A DNA stretch of 64,000 nt from Mactromeris polynyma. Its lineage: Eukaryota; Mollusca; Bivalvia; Venerida; Mactridae. The stretch is taken from positions 6,945,722-7,009,721 of the forward strand of contig JASFXZ010000032.1 of the NCBI GenBank assembly GCA_032209605.1, given 5' to 3'. The first letter of the stretch is position 1; the number at the start of each line of letters is the position of its first letter. Shown here in pieces: positions 15,001 through 27,225 of the stretch. Position numbers and translations under genes: made by a program. Under the pieces are notes generated by a model. The model was not told the origin of the DNA, did not search any database, and saw only the letters and a program-made list of their open reading frames with translations.

Positions 15001-18000
15001 CAGAATGGTTTAGTACTGGTTGGTTACCCAGGAACACTTGTAAGGACAAATGGTTGCTGTACATGGCTCAAATACTATTGTAGATCAGGGTAACTCTTCA
15101 ACACAACTAAGAAACGATAGTGCTTAAGTGTTGAAAATGCTTAAGTTTATTTTTACCTTTATGTCCTTATATAGGTGCGAACAGCGGGACTTGGTATTGC
15201 TGTGACCTTGAGCTGTACAGAAGAAGGTCGTCTGCTTCTGACGGCTAACTGTAAACATATCCCGGGTGGCATCTGGGCGGCTGCGTTTAGTATTCTTCTT
15301 GACCAATCAGAATGCAGTATGGTCAGACAGCAGGTAATATATTTTTGTTGAATATTACATTGTATACAGTTATAGTATTAACGTCTCTCTAAGAACAAAG
15401 TCTGTCTGGTTTTCAGGTGGTACAGCTCTCGAGTGCCAGTCAGAAACTGGTAGGTTTGAACCCCGGTACATGACTGTTACTGTTAAGGGCAAAAACTTGA
15501 TATTTGTCTTCAAAAAACATATTTGCTATTTATAATCTAAATACAGTTGGACCTCGCTCATTTAAATTCATCGGGGTCGAAATTTTATTTCGAATAATAC
15601 ATGGTTTTGAATAACCTATTTCAATTTGATGTGCCTAAGAAGATACATGGGGACCTGATATTTATTTTGTATGGTACCAAGTATTGGGATAGAAGGTTGT
15701 CGAATTAACTGGGTCCGGCTGTATAATAGTTCACATCTGTTCATAAGAAATGCCAATAGCCTGGTCTCTTTTTTTCTGAAAATTTGTTTGATCAAGTCAG
15801 TAATTAATAAATGCTCATACAATATTGTTAATGTGTTACAGGCTGCCTTGTTGTTGGTTAATCTTACGTCACAGATGTTGCCTAGCGGCAGTTCTGAATC
15901 AGACCATAAAACGTGGCAAGGACCGGTTGTCATGGATACGGAATATCAGGTATCATTGACAGGTTTAACAGCTCTTCTGGCGCTGCTACACCATTGTCAG
16001 TTCTATCGAGAGATGACGATATTGTTGTCGAGTTACTATCCACAGCCGACGATACAGCCGTCGGTTACATCTGAGCTGTATCAACTTTCTGCCTCCGCTT
16101 CAGAGAGTACTCTCAACGTTCTCGGTAAGTCTTAGGTCGGAGGTGTGAGATAAGTCTTTATTCTCAAATATCATTATCATGTGCGAAAATCAAAACATGA
16201 TATATATATTGATATCATAATTTACAGTATTACATTGAAAATCAATAAGGCATTGCCTGTGGTTTTTTTTATCATTGTGTGTTTTACACTTATATAAATG
16301 TTCACAGAAATCTTATATATACAATTCTTATTGGTTATGTCTTATATTTTTGGGAGGAATTTATTGAAATATACTTCACAGTGACATGTTACTCAATCTT
16401 TCGTAACCCAAAATTCATGTATTATAATACAAAACATCTGCTTATAGAAATTGTTAGAGACACTAATGACAGAAGAATCTTACTAAGACCAATAAGAACC
16501 AGGGTTCAGCGTAAATGTAATCCTAAAATATGTACATTCTTTAATTATTGTAGCCGATGCTGGTATTGTCCCAAAGGCAGGAAGTTCTCACCAGAATACA
16601 ATGTCTATGTTACAGGTATGAGTGCTTATATCACAGAAATACTTGGGTTTAACATAGATTTGTTTGTGGAACGAGATATTACAACTTAGATTTATGATGT
16701 ACTATGACTGTTCACTGGGTTTCTAGCCAGGACTCGCAACTTATTTGGTGATTGTTAAGGCTTTGCAGAAGAATCTAACCCATGACTTGATTCAAACCCA
16801 TGACCTTCGGACCAGAAGTCAGGTGTTGTTCCCTTTAGACTACTATGCCTACCTCATTTGGTATACTTCAACACATAGTTGAAAGAATTTTCATGTTATG
16901 GCTGTTTTAGGAAAATCTCCCTGGGGGTGGTAGGAATGATGACCAATTAACAATACCTTGCTGTGTGGTGTCAAAGTGTGATAGTGGGGACTTGAGTGAG
17001 AAATGGTCTACAATACTAACCAAGTACTGAGTATTCTTGCGAATTGAGTGTTGCTCTGAGATTGAGTGAAAGTATTTAGTTTTGAGTGCCAAACATGACG
17101 TTTATGATGGATACTAAGTTATATTGTATTTTGTATAATTTACTGTATATATTGGTCTTGCAGTCATCAGTGGCATCGTCTGCGCGGTATTCAGAGAGAC
17201 CGGGAGCTATTGGTGCTAACCGACAATCTACCGTACAACAGACACCTGTCAGTAACAGGTCCAATACCCCACCAGACAGAGATCAAGGTATGCCAAAAAA
17301 TAAGACAAATTGTCGAATTCCTGTGGGTTAGCCAATTAATTTTACATTAAGCAAATGAGAATCAGATTTTACTAGAATACGTGTATATAAAATGTTTATT
17401 AAAAACGAAGTTGTTCTAGAATTAACAACAGACACTGAAGTAAAACGGTGTTTGGTTTGTGAAGGGTTGTTTCTCATTTAAATGTTGGTGTAAGACAAAT
17501 ATAACTCTGTTTGGTAAAAAATAGGGTTGACATAGTATAGTGCCCAACCTTTGATATAATAGCCAATGACAGAATGTATGTTGTATATGCAGGAGAAGGC
17601 GGAGATGTAGCTGTCTATCAGAATGTTACCACGCCATGTTTAGTGTCATCTATATCACAGTTGGTACGTAATCTGATGATTCAAGCACCGCAAGATACGG
17701 TTACATCACTCAAGAATGAATCTCTCATTCCATTCTTTGTAAGGTACGTAGCTTCTATATTTCATTTTTTTATTTTGTTTAATGGCAGTTTCAACATTTT
17801 TTTCTGTTACACATTGAATTAATTATCAACAAGTACTAATTTGTCCTTCCACAAGCAGCACTCTACCAACTGAGCCAACTGTGCTGGCTTTCTATATTTC
17901 ATAGTTTGCATTGACTTTATTAATTAGTGACTTCACACACTTATTTAATTAACATAGCTTATGTTAATCACTCCTGATTAAACTGCTTTCTGGGTTATAT

Positions 18001-21000
18001 ACCAGTATTTGCATCTAATTCAGTGAATGTGACGGGTCTTGGTAGAATCACGCCCAAAGCCCGATTCGAACTTGGGACCTGCGGATCAGGATTCTAAATA
18101 CATTGAATTATGACCTATCCGTGACAACATTTAGGATAAAAGCTTGATAAAAACCAATATCCAATTATTCAATGAAATATTTCAGTATGATTGACGCCAA
18201 CTTCCTGGAAGGGATCCAAGTATTGACATCGTCAAAGCAACTAGAACTATTCTTCTCCGAGCTTATAGAAATGCATGTAAACATCTTGCATCTATTACGT
18301 ACATGTTTAGTTCACGATTCGTCAACTCGCATGGATATTCTACAGGACAAAGTTTCTCTCGGCGGCATTGTGTCGCTTCTCCGAATATTTTCAGATGGTA
18401 AGTGGAAGAAGATACGACTTTGATGGTATTTTCTAATTTCGTTATCTTGCTAGTGCTGCAGCATTCTTTGCAGGGTTGGGCACTAACTTTTCTTACATGG
18501 TTGTCCACAAGACTTGTGAAATTCAAAATTATATAGTAGTCCAGTAAATTAGGTGGTCCTGACAACTGAGGGATAGTGACCAGTACCGAAATAAGGGGAC
18601 GTTTTTATGAAAATTGTAATAAAGTAAAAAAGGAACTTAGGGGTTTGAAACTGTTTTTTCCAACATATTGCCTTTCTTCTTTGTGTTTTAAATTTCAATT
18701 TGACAATTTTTATGTCTCAACATTCAACCAGTCCCTTGGACTGTTCAACTTCTAAAGCAAGGTAGCCCTGCAGTGATTTAGGTGGGCACAGGGCTGGCAG
18801 ACTTATGTTAGTTTCCAACCCTGCTTTGATAGACTATTGTGATATATTTTACTTTTATATATACAGTTTCCGAGGATACCAGGTCATCATGCTGGGCATT
18901 ATGGGAAGCTGTTCTCTCGTTCCTGACAACACTCGTACAGATGCAGTGCGCTCCTGCAGTCACAGTTCTTGCTCAGGTTCTACAAAAACAATGGTCGCCG
19001 ATAGTTGGTACGTTTGTGTATTTAATCATCATATACAGTGCAGCAATTCTTTATTTGATCCTTTTTTTATCTTTGACTCATTAATTACATCATTTTCCAC
19101 AATGAATACCTCAATATTTTATATGACATCATTTATGTGACATCATTATCACTTAGTTAATTTCATTGTGACTTATCAAATTAAAATTTACAGTTATTCC
19201 GCAGTAAACCATCAGAAAGCATGAAATAAATATCTTTAACAATTTATTTTACCCACAGAAAATCTTCAGAAGATTTTAGATGGAGACTTTGAGAATAGAA
19301 GACTGTATATATATTGTGTGAACTTCCTGGCTGTGCTATGTAGTGAGGAGGGAAAGCTACAGAGTAGAGGCGGCATTGATGAGAATTCTGTTACCATGAC
19401 AACTTTGTTAAATTTATCTCTACAGCCTGGTGTGTATAATTGTGTTACATTTAGTTTACATCAAACTTATTTATTTTAAATCGATTCTGAATGAAGTTAT
19501 TAAAGCTTATATTAGTCTGGATGACTGCTTCCTGAATTTTGCACGTAATTCGGAGATTGTGACATAAAAGGTTCTGCCTCAAGCGACTTTCAACTTTCAG
19601 ATCAAGATAAATTTAATACTGTAGATCACTGGGAATAAGTGACTGTGTTATTTAGTAAAATCAGCTGATTATTACCTGTTAATTAGTTGCTACAAAATAT
19701 ACCTGAGGTATTTTCGAATATAGTTTGTATTTTGCCATCATGTCTATTGTAATTTGCAAATTGTGTTGCAATGGTTCATTGAAATTTAGTGGAAATTAGA
19801 CCGTTGTGAGAAATTTGAGATCTACACTATACATATTTAAAAACGCAACCATTACATTGTACCAGATGTCTTCAACATTTTATTGTTACTTGTATATGTG
19901 TTAATTCATGTTCAAAATGTAACAAAACTAAAGACCGATTATTCTAATTTCATTTTTGCTGAATTCTTGGAAATATTAGACGTGAAATAGAGTATATTTA
20001 TTTCTTTATATTTTCACTTTAACTATGTGCACAATTTTTACTGGGGTGTCGCTATTATTTTAATTAGCTGGTAAATCTTCAAAAGTAGGTGGGGTCTTTG
20101 GAGTACTCCCCTGTATTATGATCAATCATAGAAGAAAAGTAGCCAGGTGATGATGCTTAAGTTACTGGGAAATTTTACCAGCTACCGGATCTTATTGACA
20201 CCCCTGGTTTTAGTTGTGTTGTTAATGGTGTTAAGTATATGTACATGTAAATGTGTTTTAGAAATTGTATGTTTTGTTACAGATGACAAAGATTGTCAGC
20301 AGGTGACGGCAGGGTCATGTTTCTGCAAGGCTCTGCTCACATCTTTTGACCAATTTATACTCCGTAAATCAGAGAGTCCACACCAAGGGGAGAGAATTCA
20401 TGTAATAACAGCTCTGAAAAATCTGCTGTCAGTGTCACAGTCTGCCAAGACTACAGCACTGGAATGTAAGTGTTGCTTATTGCTGAAATCTTCATGTTTA
20501 CTACTGGTAGTAAGGCAGCAGCGTAATAAATTCAGTGACTATTCTGGATTATGACAAGAAAGAGGTCAAAAGTCTTTGACCTTGTATTCATGTCATGACC
20601 TCATGCTACCATTTTCCAGATGTGTGTACAAATTTAATTATGTCTCCCTAACGATATAGTGAGAGATTGTTTTTGGTCCAGTCGTCTTTCTGTTTTCACA
20701 AAATCAAGTTTGCTCCAAGGTATGTTCAAGGTCAAGGTCATACTGGGAGATCAAAGGTCAAAATGGCAGTTAAGGGAGAGACACATATTTTGCATTTGTA
20801 ATAACATTTTGTTTTTGTACTGGTGTTAAGTTAGAATTTCAGTGTATGAATTTACTTGTGCTTTGAAATTATTTTGAACAAAGCGTGAAGATTTTTCTTT
20901 TGTTTCAGCGGGTTTGGTTGAGAATCTGATTGAACACGTCAAGCAGACAAATGAGAAACTCAATATGAATATGCTGCTTACGCCTAAGGAATCGTCGAAG

Positions 21001-24000
21001 GTCAAAGATGATCCTGGAATATATGAATTGACCTTGACCTTTGACCTTCTGAGGAATTTTATGTACAGAAATGAAGATGTGAAGGTAAATTGTTTTGAAA
21101 TACATGTATATATCAAAGTTTTGGTGTTAAATGTTTTAACTACTTCTTGCAAGTGTCACAGTAACCTAGAAATGCTGATGTATGGTAAACTTTTTCTAAC
21201 ATCACGCCCAATAAACAATTGTTGTCATTTTGGCAATTGGAAAATGGTCATTAAAGTGTGTGTTTAATGATGTAATATTTAATCAGAATGAAAATAAAAA
21301 GATGGATGACTTCACCTTGGGTATATTTTCAGATGGCTTGTTACCATAGCAACCTACATGACACGATACACAAGTTATGGTCATGGTGTCAGATAGATCA
21401 GACATTGATGTCGTGTGTCATCTCGCTACTTACAACATATACTGCTTCTTGCCCTACAGGTAAAACATGCATGCATTCCTTCGCAATATTATTTATATAA
21501 GATTTCGTTTACTATAGTGAAAATGCATTTTTTAGTAAAAAAAGGTGCCGTTATTCTACACCATGGTCATTGGAAAAGAAGTTCAGTTTGATTGCACCTT
21601 TTTTTGGTGACAAAGGAAACATTTGGAGTGGAAACTGCTGAAATGCACAGAAAAAACCCATAATAGTTCCATCTTTTAAAACTTTTGTGCATTTTCTCTG
21701 GGTTTTTTTACCTAAGTCCTAGAATCTTTATTCATGTACTTCATATTTTATCCTCTTACCAAATATCTTGATCATTTTTCCTAATATATTTATCCTCTTT
21801 CCTAGTAGCGTTTTTCTTTTCCCTAATATCTTTATTCTTCTTTCCAGCTTGCAGTTCCCTGGCCCATACCAGCTCTTCCACAGCGTGTACCAGTATGTCG
21901 TCAGGTACTGGAGGAAAGTCGTTGGTTCACTGTGTAATCAAATATATCAACAAAGGGAAGCATAAAGAACCGATGATGAAATGTTTGTTTGGTTTACTGG
22001 CTAACCTTGCTCTGTCGTCAGAATGTAGAACTACTATATGGAAGGTGAGTTGTGTAGGGGGTGGCATGGTGGTCTTGGGGTTGCGTGCCAGGCACCTGGT
22101 CCAATGTTCTTGGGTTCGAATCCTACCATGGGCAAGACTTTATGCAGTTGTCACAAATCCTGTATCTGACATGAATATTGGTTAGTTACACAGGAAGCAG
22201 TCATCGAGGGTGATTTATATAAATTGTTGATGGCAGGTACTGTGCTAGGGGCAATGTTACATATATACGTGCTTTTTTGCGAATATTACAAAAATTCAAA
22301 AAGCCTCCAGATGCCATCATTAGTACTTCTTCATGAATTTCAAAATATTTCTGTGGGTCCCAGCAGGAGGGGAATTCCCCTCCTATCCGAGTTTTTTTCC
22401 AAATGTTTTGCCTACACCCCTAGTTGCACATCATGTACATGTTCAGCAGAAATGTATATTCTTAAAATACATGTATGTCATTTTATCTATTATGTTATAC
22501 ATGTATTTGTATAACAAAATACATCTTTTCGTTATAATATTATCCAAATATTATGACATATTTCATTCTAAAAAAGTAACTCAACAAAATTTCATTTCTT
22601 TTTCAGAGCAACTTTTTACTAGATTTTGGCAAAATGACTCCAAAGAAGTCAAAGGTCACAAAACCTAAGGGGAAGCAACTCTGTGCTGAAAGTCTGTGGT
22701 TGGAACTTTTATTAAATCTGTCTTTCTCCCTAGAAGGTCAACAAATGATTCTTAAAATACAAGGTATGTGTGACTAAAATTTCTGAAAAAAGCACATTAA
22801 TTTTGTTTATTCAATTTGAATTAAATGATTGATAATAAGGACACACTGCTCAGTTGCTCTGCTTGTATCAAGTGATAAGATTGTTGCTTTATCCAGATTG
22901 TAATTGCATGGAGAAATGTTATCCACAATATTACATGATTTGCTTGTACTATGGCCATATTGTTTTGAATTAACACCCTAATAACTGAAGTGAGAACTTC
23001 CCATTGTTTATGAGCGCAAAGAAAACTAGAGAAAACTATGTGTAGAAAAGGAGCAACTAATTGATGCAACAGGGTATTGTTGGCGATTGTTATATTCTGA
23101 ATGTCTCGCAGAAATAATGAACTTTTGCCAAATATCAGCCCATCACTTATTGTTACTGCCCTAAATCTTCTAAACCAACATATTTAAATTCAACAAACTA
23201 TTTAAACCTTGTTTTTCAGATGGTGTTGACATTCTGCTGGAGTTTATAGAATGTCCGAGTGAAACACAACAAGAATGTGCCGTGATTATCATCCGTAACC
23301 TCTGCTGTCATACATCAAACAAACCCAAAGTTCTAGCCAATGGTATTCCTCCTCTATTCTCTCTTCGTTACACGCATACTTGGTACATTGAAAAACGCAA
23401 ATTTTTGTACCCGGGTTATGACTTTTAAATGTCATTTTAGTGTGTTTGATTACTCATTTTGATATGAAAATACTCGTTGATTGAAAGAAAATTTAGTGTT
23501 CATCATTGCGTGAAATAAAATAACATCCTTAAATTAGTTCATGAAATCTTACATTATGTGTTTTAATTGTACTATAAAGTGTATTTAGAAAATGTTGATG
23601 TCTTTTCTGAAAATGCTGTATTCATGAAAAGTATGTATGATATCATTTCTGATATAAATCTGTTGAGTTTCACTCAAGTCTCCATATACAGGAAACATTC
23701 TCTGGTTTAAAGTGTGCTCCTGACCAAACTCAAATATTTGAAGATTTCCCTCAAATTATCTTTTTAATTGGTAGTTGAGGTAAATCTCAAGTAATTTGAG
23801 TGAATTTATAATTTTGAGTGTGTGGACTTTTGTTTGATGTCTCTCTTAAGTTAGAAGTATTACAGTAGTAATTGTTAGTAAATGTAAACAAAATTTCCAG
23901 TTATTGTAAATTTTGCATGTATTTAACTTCTAATCAACATTTCATTTTTCATTTGCAGATAATTTGTTACCACGGTTACTGCAGTGTGTAGAGTCTGGAA

Positions 24001-24568
24001 ATCAGAAACTGAGAACTGTTGGTGCGTCTGCTCTCTGGGCTTTAGTGTACAATAACCAGAAGGTGGGTAATCCTGTCAAGTCATGATGTTATATAAATGC
24101 AGATAGTCGCATTTTCTATCAAAATATGTCAAGTGATAATGTTTAGAAAATGGCAAGTTAATGCCTTCATACAGACGTTTTCTAAAACATTGAATTTTAA
24201 CTTTTCTTAAAAGTTTTACCTTTACTGCAAAACATGAGCCCGCTGCAGATATTTCTTTTACTAGCTCGAACTTGGCTGATCGGTCAGGATAGAAAATACC
24301 TGTATCAGACAGTTGTAATTGTTGTTTTTGGAAAGGACGAAAAGTGATTAGCATTGTGAGGTTTTACTGTACTTTTTAGTGTAGATTGAAATGCTTATTT
24401 CCATAAAGTTCACCTTTGTATATTTTTATTTTTCAGGCAAAAGTAGTGATGAAGAACGCTAATGTTGTAGCTAAACTCCAAGAGACGTTAAATAGTGGAC
24501 AGGATGGAAAAATAGTGATGAAATGTGTGGTGGACATACAAGCAGTTATTCAGACTGTTAGCGACTAG
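69..24568 (+). CDS. RTTN: Rotatin, 3' part of gene (37 exons, N-terminus outside window)
   Basis: Rotatin is a large armadillo-like centriolar/basal-body protein needed for centriole assembly (Drosophila relative Ana3). The exons encode 1,858 residues in one unbroken frame; human rotatin has 2,226, so about 370 N-terminal residues should lie to the left. Exons: 69-336, 714-896, 1491-1703, 2412-2524, 3167-3293, 3492-3617, 4128-4244, 4776-4915, 5920-6088, 6606-6705, 7339-7436, 7959-8079, 8554-8650, 9539-9586, 10078-10275, 10744-10965, 11761-11988, 12813-12884, 13404-13538, 14221-14425, 14716-14811, 15175-15333, 15842-16124, 16554-16615, 17164-17287, 17593-17743, 18186-18397, 18867-19007, 19259-19429, 20283-20465, 20909-21084, 21333-21459, 21848-22044, 22607-22763, 23220-23342, 23959-24062, 24437-24568. 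All introns are GT-AG and phases agree at every junction. The C-terminal segment [20 protein letters not shown] is the part I recognise as rotatin. Helical leucine-rich repeats fill the rest, with a Ser/Pro-rich linker in exons 24-25. The name rests on memory of the family. Confidence 0.9.
1743..1919. mobile_element. MITE family B copy 1, degraded
   Basis: Starts GTCGGACCTCATTTAATCG and ends near ATGTCTGACT. The interior matches the other family B copies (words such as GATATTC, CCTGATG and GCCTATTTGAAACCAT). It directly follows a rotatin exon. Confidence 0.6.
3655..3835 (+). mobile_element. SINE-like repeat, second type
   Basis: B-box-like TTCAGGTTCAAATCCCAGC near 3703 is followed by a tail with TGAAGTAGCTATCCAACTGA that differs from the common type. 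It lies in a rotatin intron. Confidence 0.45.
3907..4084. mobile_element. MITE family A copy 1 (pogo/Tigger-like ends)
   Basis: 178 bp with inverted ends CAGTTAAACCTCAATA and GTGAGGTTTTACTG, flanked by TA on both sides (3905-3906, 4085-4086). Interior words (TGGTCTTATTATTGAGG-like) are shared with the other family A copies. It lies in a rotatin intron. Confidence 0.8.
4286..4463. mobile_element. MITE family B copy 2
   Basis: 178 bp, left end CAGTCGGACCTCGTTT after TA; right end CAAGGTTAGACTG followed by CA, so the right target site is altered. It begins about 40 bp after a rotatin exon. Confidence 0.72.
5151..5328. mobile_element. MITE family B copy 3
   Basis: 178 bp, ends CAGTCGGACCTCATTC and CATGGTTCGACTG, flanked by TA on both sides. 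Confidence 0.8.
5609..5860. mobile_element. Inverted-repeat element family G copy 1
   Basis: 252 bp. Ends ACAATATTTACCTCCCTTG and CAAGGGAGGTAAATATTGT are a near-perfect inverted pair. The interior contains CCAACTGCCCACATGAGC, also present inverted in copy 2. It lies about 60 bp before a rotatin exon. Confidence 0.75.
8900..9118. mobile_element. MITE family K (hAT-like ends, 6-bp duplication)
   Basis: 219 bp in a rotatin intron, ends CAGGGATTTCC and GGAATGCCCTG, flanked by the perfect 6-bp direct repeat TTGGTG (8894-8899, 9119-9124). The interior has repeated GGGACC words. Confidence 0.68.
9805..9932 (-). mobile_element. tRNA-derived SINE-like repeat, minus orientation
   Basis: On minus: CATGGTGGTTGAGAGCCTGA, then AAGTTCGAATCCTGCC. 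It lies in a rotatin intron and accounts for much of an open frame there. Confidence 0.6.
10524..10715. mobile_element. MITE family A copy 2
   Basis: 192 bp, ends CAGTAAAACCTCAATA and AGTCAGGTTTTGCTG, flanked by TA on both sides. The right half has a small internal duplication of the ATTATTGAGG-like motif. It ends only 28 bp before the acceptor border of the rotatin exon at 10744. Confidence 0.8.
11021..11518. repeat. 42-bp minisatellite made of two alternating 21-bp halves
   Basis: About ten copies of a 42-bp unit in a rotatin intron. Each unit has two related halves, AACTTCATCTAACTCCTTG… and AACCTCATCTACTCCTTTG…, so the array is a dimer of an older 21-bp repeat. Decayed units continue to about 11650. 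Because 42 is a multiple of three the array is open in one frame. Confidence 0.9.
12189..12573. mobile_element. MITE family C (pogo-like ends)
   Basis: About 380 bp in a rotatin intron. The ends are TACATGTACAGTTGACTCTC and GAGAGTCGACTACATGTA, which are inverted copies of each other including the outer TACATGTA. Interior words such as TCGAAGTTTTTC recur. Confidence 0.72.
13009..13118. repeat. 110-bp imperfect palindrome
   Basis: GCACAGGAGATTGTCATGAG on the left pairs with CGATCTCCTGCAC on the right, and TCTATAGTG pairs with CACTATAG, leaving a loop of about 20 bp. More copies of the GGGATAAAGGGAGAGAACT word follow to 13203. Confidence 0.7.
15544..15721. mobile_element. MITE family B copy 4
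   Basis: 178 bp, ends CAGTTGGACCTCGCTC and GGGTCCGGCTG, flanked by TA on both sides. Confidence 0.8.
16722..16858 (-). mobile_element. SINE-like repeat, minus orientation, degraded
   Basis: On minus: GGCATAGTAGTCTAAAGGG, then GGTCATGGGTTTGAATCAAG. The tail is truncated. It lies in a rotatin intron. Confidence 0.5.
22054..22240 (+). mobile_element. tRNA-derived SINE-like repeat
   Basis: Begins with a GGTGGCATGGTGGTC head and has a pol III B-box-like GGGTTCGAATCC near 22112. It is followed by a body with ACACAGGAAGCAGTCATCGAG, which recurs in other copies. It lies in a rotatin intron. Confidence 0.6.
24096..24373. repeat. Dispersed repeat family H copy 1
   Basis: Shares AGTTAATGCCTTCATACAGAC, AACTTTTCTTAAAAGTTT and GGTCAGGATAG with 49150-49390, in the same order and orientation. 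It fills the last rotatin intron and ends in GTGAGGTTTTACTGTA, which matches the right end of family A. Confidence 0.65.
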
Positions 24569-25250
24569 TGTGATTTATAGAATAGACATTTTTGTTTGTA
24601 TTTTTCTGTAGTTTTGTATATTAAGCTCGACTATTTGCTTTCAAAGTACACAGCTAAAGTCATGTACGAGTTGATCCTCATGCATAAACTGTGAGTGACA
24701 GTACTTGTGTTTTATGGCACGGAATACATGACGAGGCAAGTGGCTAAGACGAGAAATGGTGATCTGTTATGATTGACCGTAGTCCTAACAGACGAGCAAG
24801 ACGAGTTCTGTGATAAAAATATTTATTTATCATCGTCAGAACCTGTGGCACATATTCCAGTATTCACTTTATTATGCACCTTTGGGAAAATTGATGAAGT
24901 TTTGTTCTCATGAATATTAATGAGTCACCTTCTGACCAATGAAGTTGCATGTAACAATTTGCTACTCGTCAGAGAGAGTGTCACCTTTGAACAAGGTGAT
25001 GCAACACATTATCTGATTGGTCGAACTATTCATGCTCTCTTCCTTATTTATCCAACAAAATGTCTCATTAATTAATTCACGAGTATGAAATTTTGCTAGT
25101 CAAGACCAAACGATAATGAAGCATTGCGTAATGAGTGAAAATTGGTGAACTTTGGTGTCTGACGATAATTTTTATAAGATGACAATAGTGTGCATTAGCA
25201 TGTATGTTATAGCTGTACTTACTTTCTATAATAAACTAGGAAGTATTTAT
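24569..25250 (+). other. Probable rotatin 3' UTR with poly(A) signal
   Basis: Non-coding sequence follows the rotatin stop codon. An AATAAA hexamer at 25230-25235 is the first good poly(A) signal after the stop in this stretch and would end the transcript near 25250. The exact cleavage site is inferred. Confidence 0.5.
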
Positions 25251-25988
25251 TCTATTTTTGTTTGTTTTATGTTTGTATAGACAAGTATGTAACTTTTTGA
25301 ACACAGAACCAAATGGACTACCGTCTGCTTTATGTTTGGAGATATAATTCTGTGCATCATAGACTGGATCTCTCTCAATCAGTAATTCTGGGTAATTATT
25401 GGGGTTTAGTATCAAATTCCACAATCGGACTTAATTATTATTCCAATATCTAATATTACTCTCAAAATCTCTTAATAAAATGGGCCACAAAAAGTACTCA
25501 TATTTTCTATGATGGTCACAAATTATCGTTATAAATCTTTTGTCAAAATCACAGAAAAGATCAACAAAATAAAACAAAAATGATCACATTTTTTTATTTT
25601 TGTATGCTAGCATAAGCAAGAGACATAGATACATCAGTAAAGGCAAACAGTATAAAATGGCAATAACGTCGTCATTAATAGAAGATAGAACCTGAAAAAC
25701 AAGTGATGTGGACAAGTTGGTGTTTCCTAATTTCTACTCCACATGGAACTGACCGAGGAGGCATTTGGGACAAAATTACTTTCCCAATACATCAATCAGT
25801 TTAGCCTGTGGACATAAATTCCCCCACAAAAATTTTGAGCAGGAACAATAATTTTGTTGAGAAAATTTCATCAATGGAACAATCTGCACCTAATGAGCGA
25901 TGCAACAAACTTATTAATAAGGTTGGCCTAAAATTAACAAAATAATAAACATTTTGATCCTTCGTAACTACCAGTACTAAATATCTTG

Positions 25989-26403
25989 AGCTGTGCCACA
26001 ACAAAACCTGAATTAGTGACAAAAAATCCATTATCAAATTTTACATTTTCTAAAGGATATATCTTTCTAGTTTTATTTAATACACCATATAAAAATCAGA
26101 CATCTTCTTTTCTTTTTATAGCGATTGCAATGACAAATAACAATGAAATAGGAAAGAAAACTACAAAATCATGACGTTGCCTCAGAAACCCTTTACTAAC
26201 ATGTACATTTAATTCTTAAAAAACCTTCTGTTTTCCAAATGGAAAGAAACAAATTCCACAACAATAATCAACATTTTCACATTCATTAAATTCAAAAGCC
26301 AACAAAACGAGAAATTGCTTAATTTGTGATGTCAGAACTTTCATCGAGAAATACTCCACATTATAACAAATGATACCAATACAGGTTCTGTCGTGGAAGT
26401 GCT
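25989..26403. mobile_element. Inverted-repeat element family F copy 1
   Basis: 415 bp. Left end CCACAACAAAACCTGAATTA and right end AATACAGGTTCTGTCGTGG are inverted copies. Most of its length matches, in reverse, the element at 56239-56657. Confidence 0.65.
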
Positions 26404-26826
26404 CCTATATAAATTGTCATATATAAAATAAAAAGGATATTAAAAGCAAAGTCAGGAACACAAAGTCAAAACATAATTGCCATTCATAATCAAAACAATA
26501 AAATAATCAAATCAACATTTGTCAAAGATAACAACTACAAAGCAATATAAAATTCTGTAAGATGGAACATTTTCAAGAAATTGCTTGATTTGTGATGTCA
26601 GAACTTTGATCGAGAAATACTCAACGTTATAACAAATGTTACCAATACAGGCTTTGTCATTGAACTGTTCATATATAAAACAAAAAGGATATTAAAAGCA
26701 AAAGTCAGGAAAACATACCGGTAGTCACAACATAAATGCCATTCTTAATCAAAACAATAAAATAATTCAATCAACATTAATCAATAACAACTACAAATCA
26801 ATATCAAATGCTGTAAGATGGAACAT
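26308..26826. repeat. Imperfect tandem duplication of about 260 bp
   Basis: 26308-26568 and 26576-26826 share long matches, including AGAAATTGCTTRATTTGTG, ATATTAAAAGCAAA and CTGTAAGATGGAACAT. The first unit begins inside family F copy 1, so the duplication took the right end of that element with it. Confidence 0.75.
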
Positions 26827-27225
26827 GAAACACGATATAAACAGTGTCTTCAACAAACTAAAATGCCAGACCGTGTGAAAGCAAAAAGCTTCATCAAACA
26901 TGTTCAGCCAACCAATTTTTAATTACATGAATATTGCACAAGTTATAACAGAAACAAATATACTGATAAAATGGTGCAGTAACAGATTAAATCAACAACA
27001 GAATTTTATTACAGAATGCTAAATCATTTGTTCTAAAATGCAATACAATACTTGAGCTAGGCTGTAGATAAATACGGCCACCTTCTCATTTTGAAATAGT
27101 AATTAGCTAGTAAAGTGTTCAGTAGTTTTATTGCTTTCTGATAAAAGTATGACCCACACTACACTACGCTACACTACAGTCCCAATGCTACAGTACAGTC
27201 CCTACACTACCACATGATACACAAC

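Noticed and set aside
16279..16689. Open frame of 136 codons on plus
   Set aside because: It overlaps the small rotatin exon 16554-16615 in a different frame, has AT-rich composition and no recognisable domain.
22100..22130. B-box sequence suggesting a tRNA gene
   Set aside because: No cloverleaf with paired acceptor stem; the tail is shared with other copies, so it is SINE-derived.
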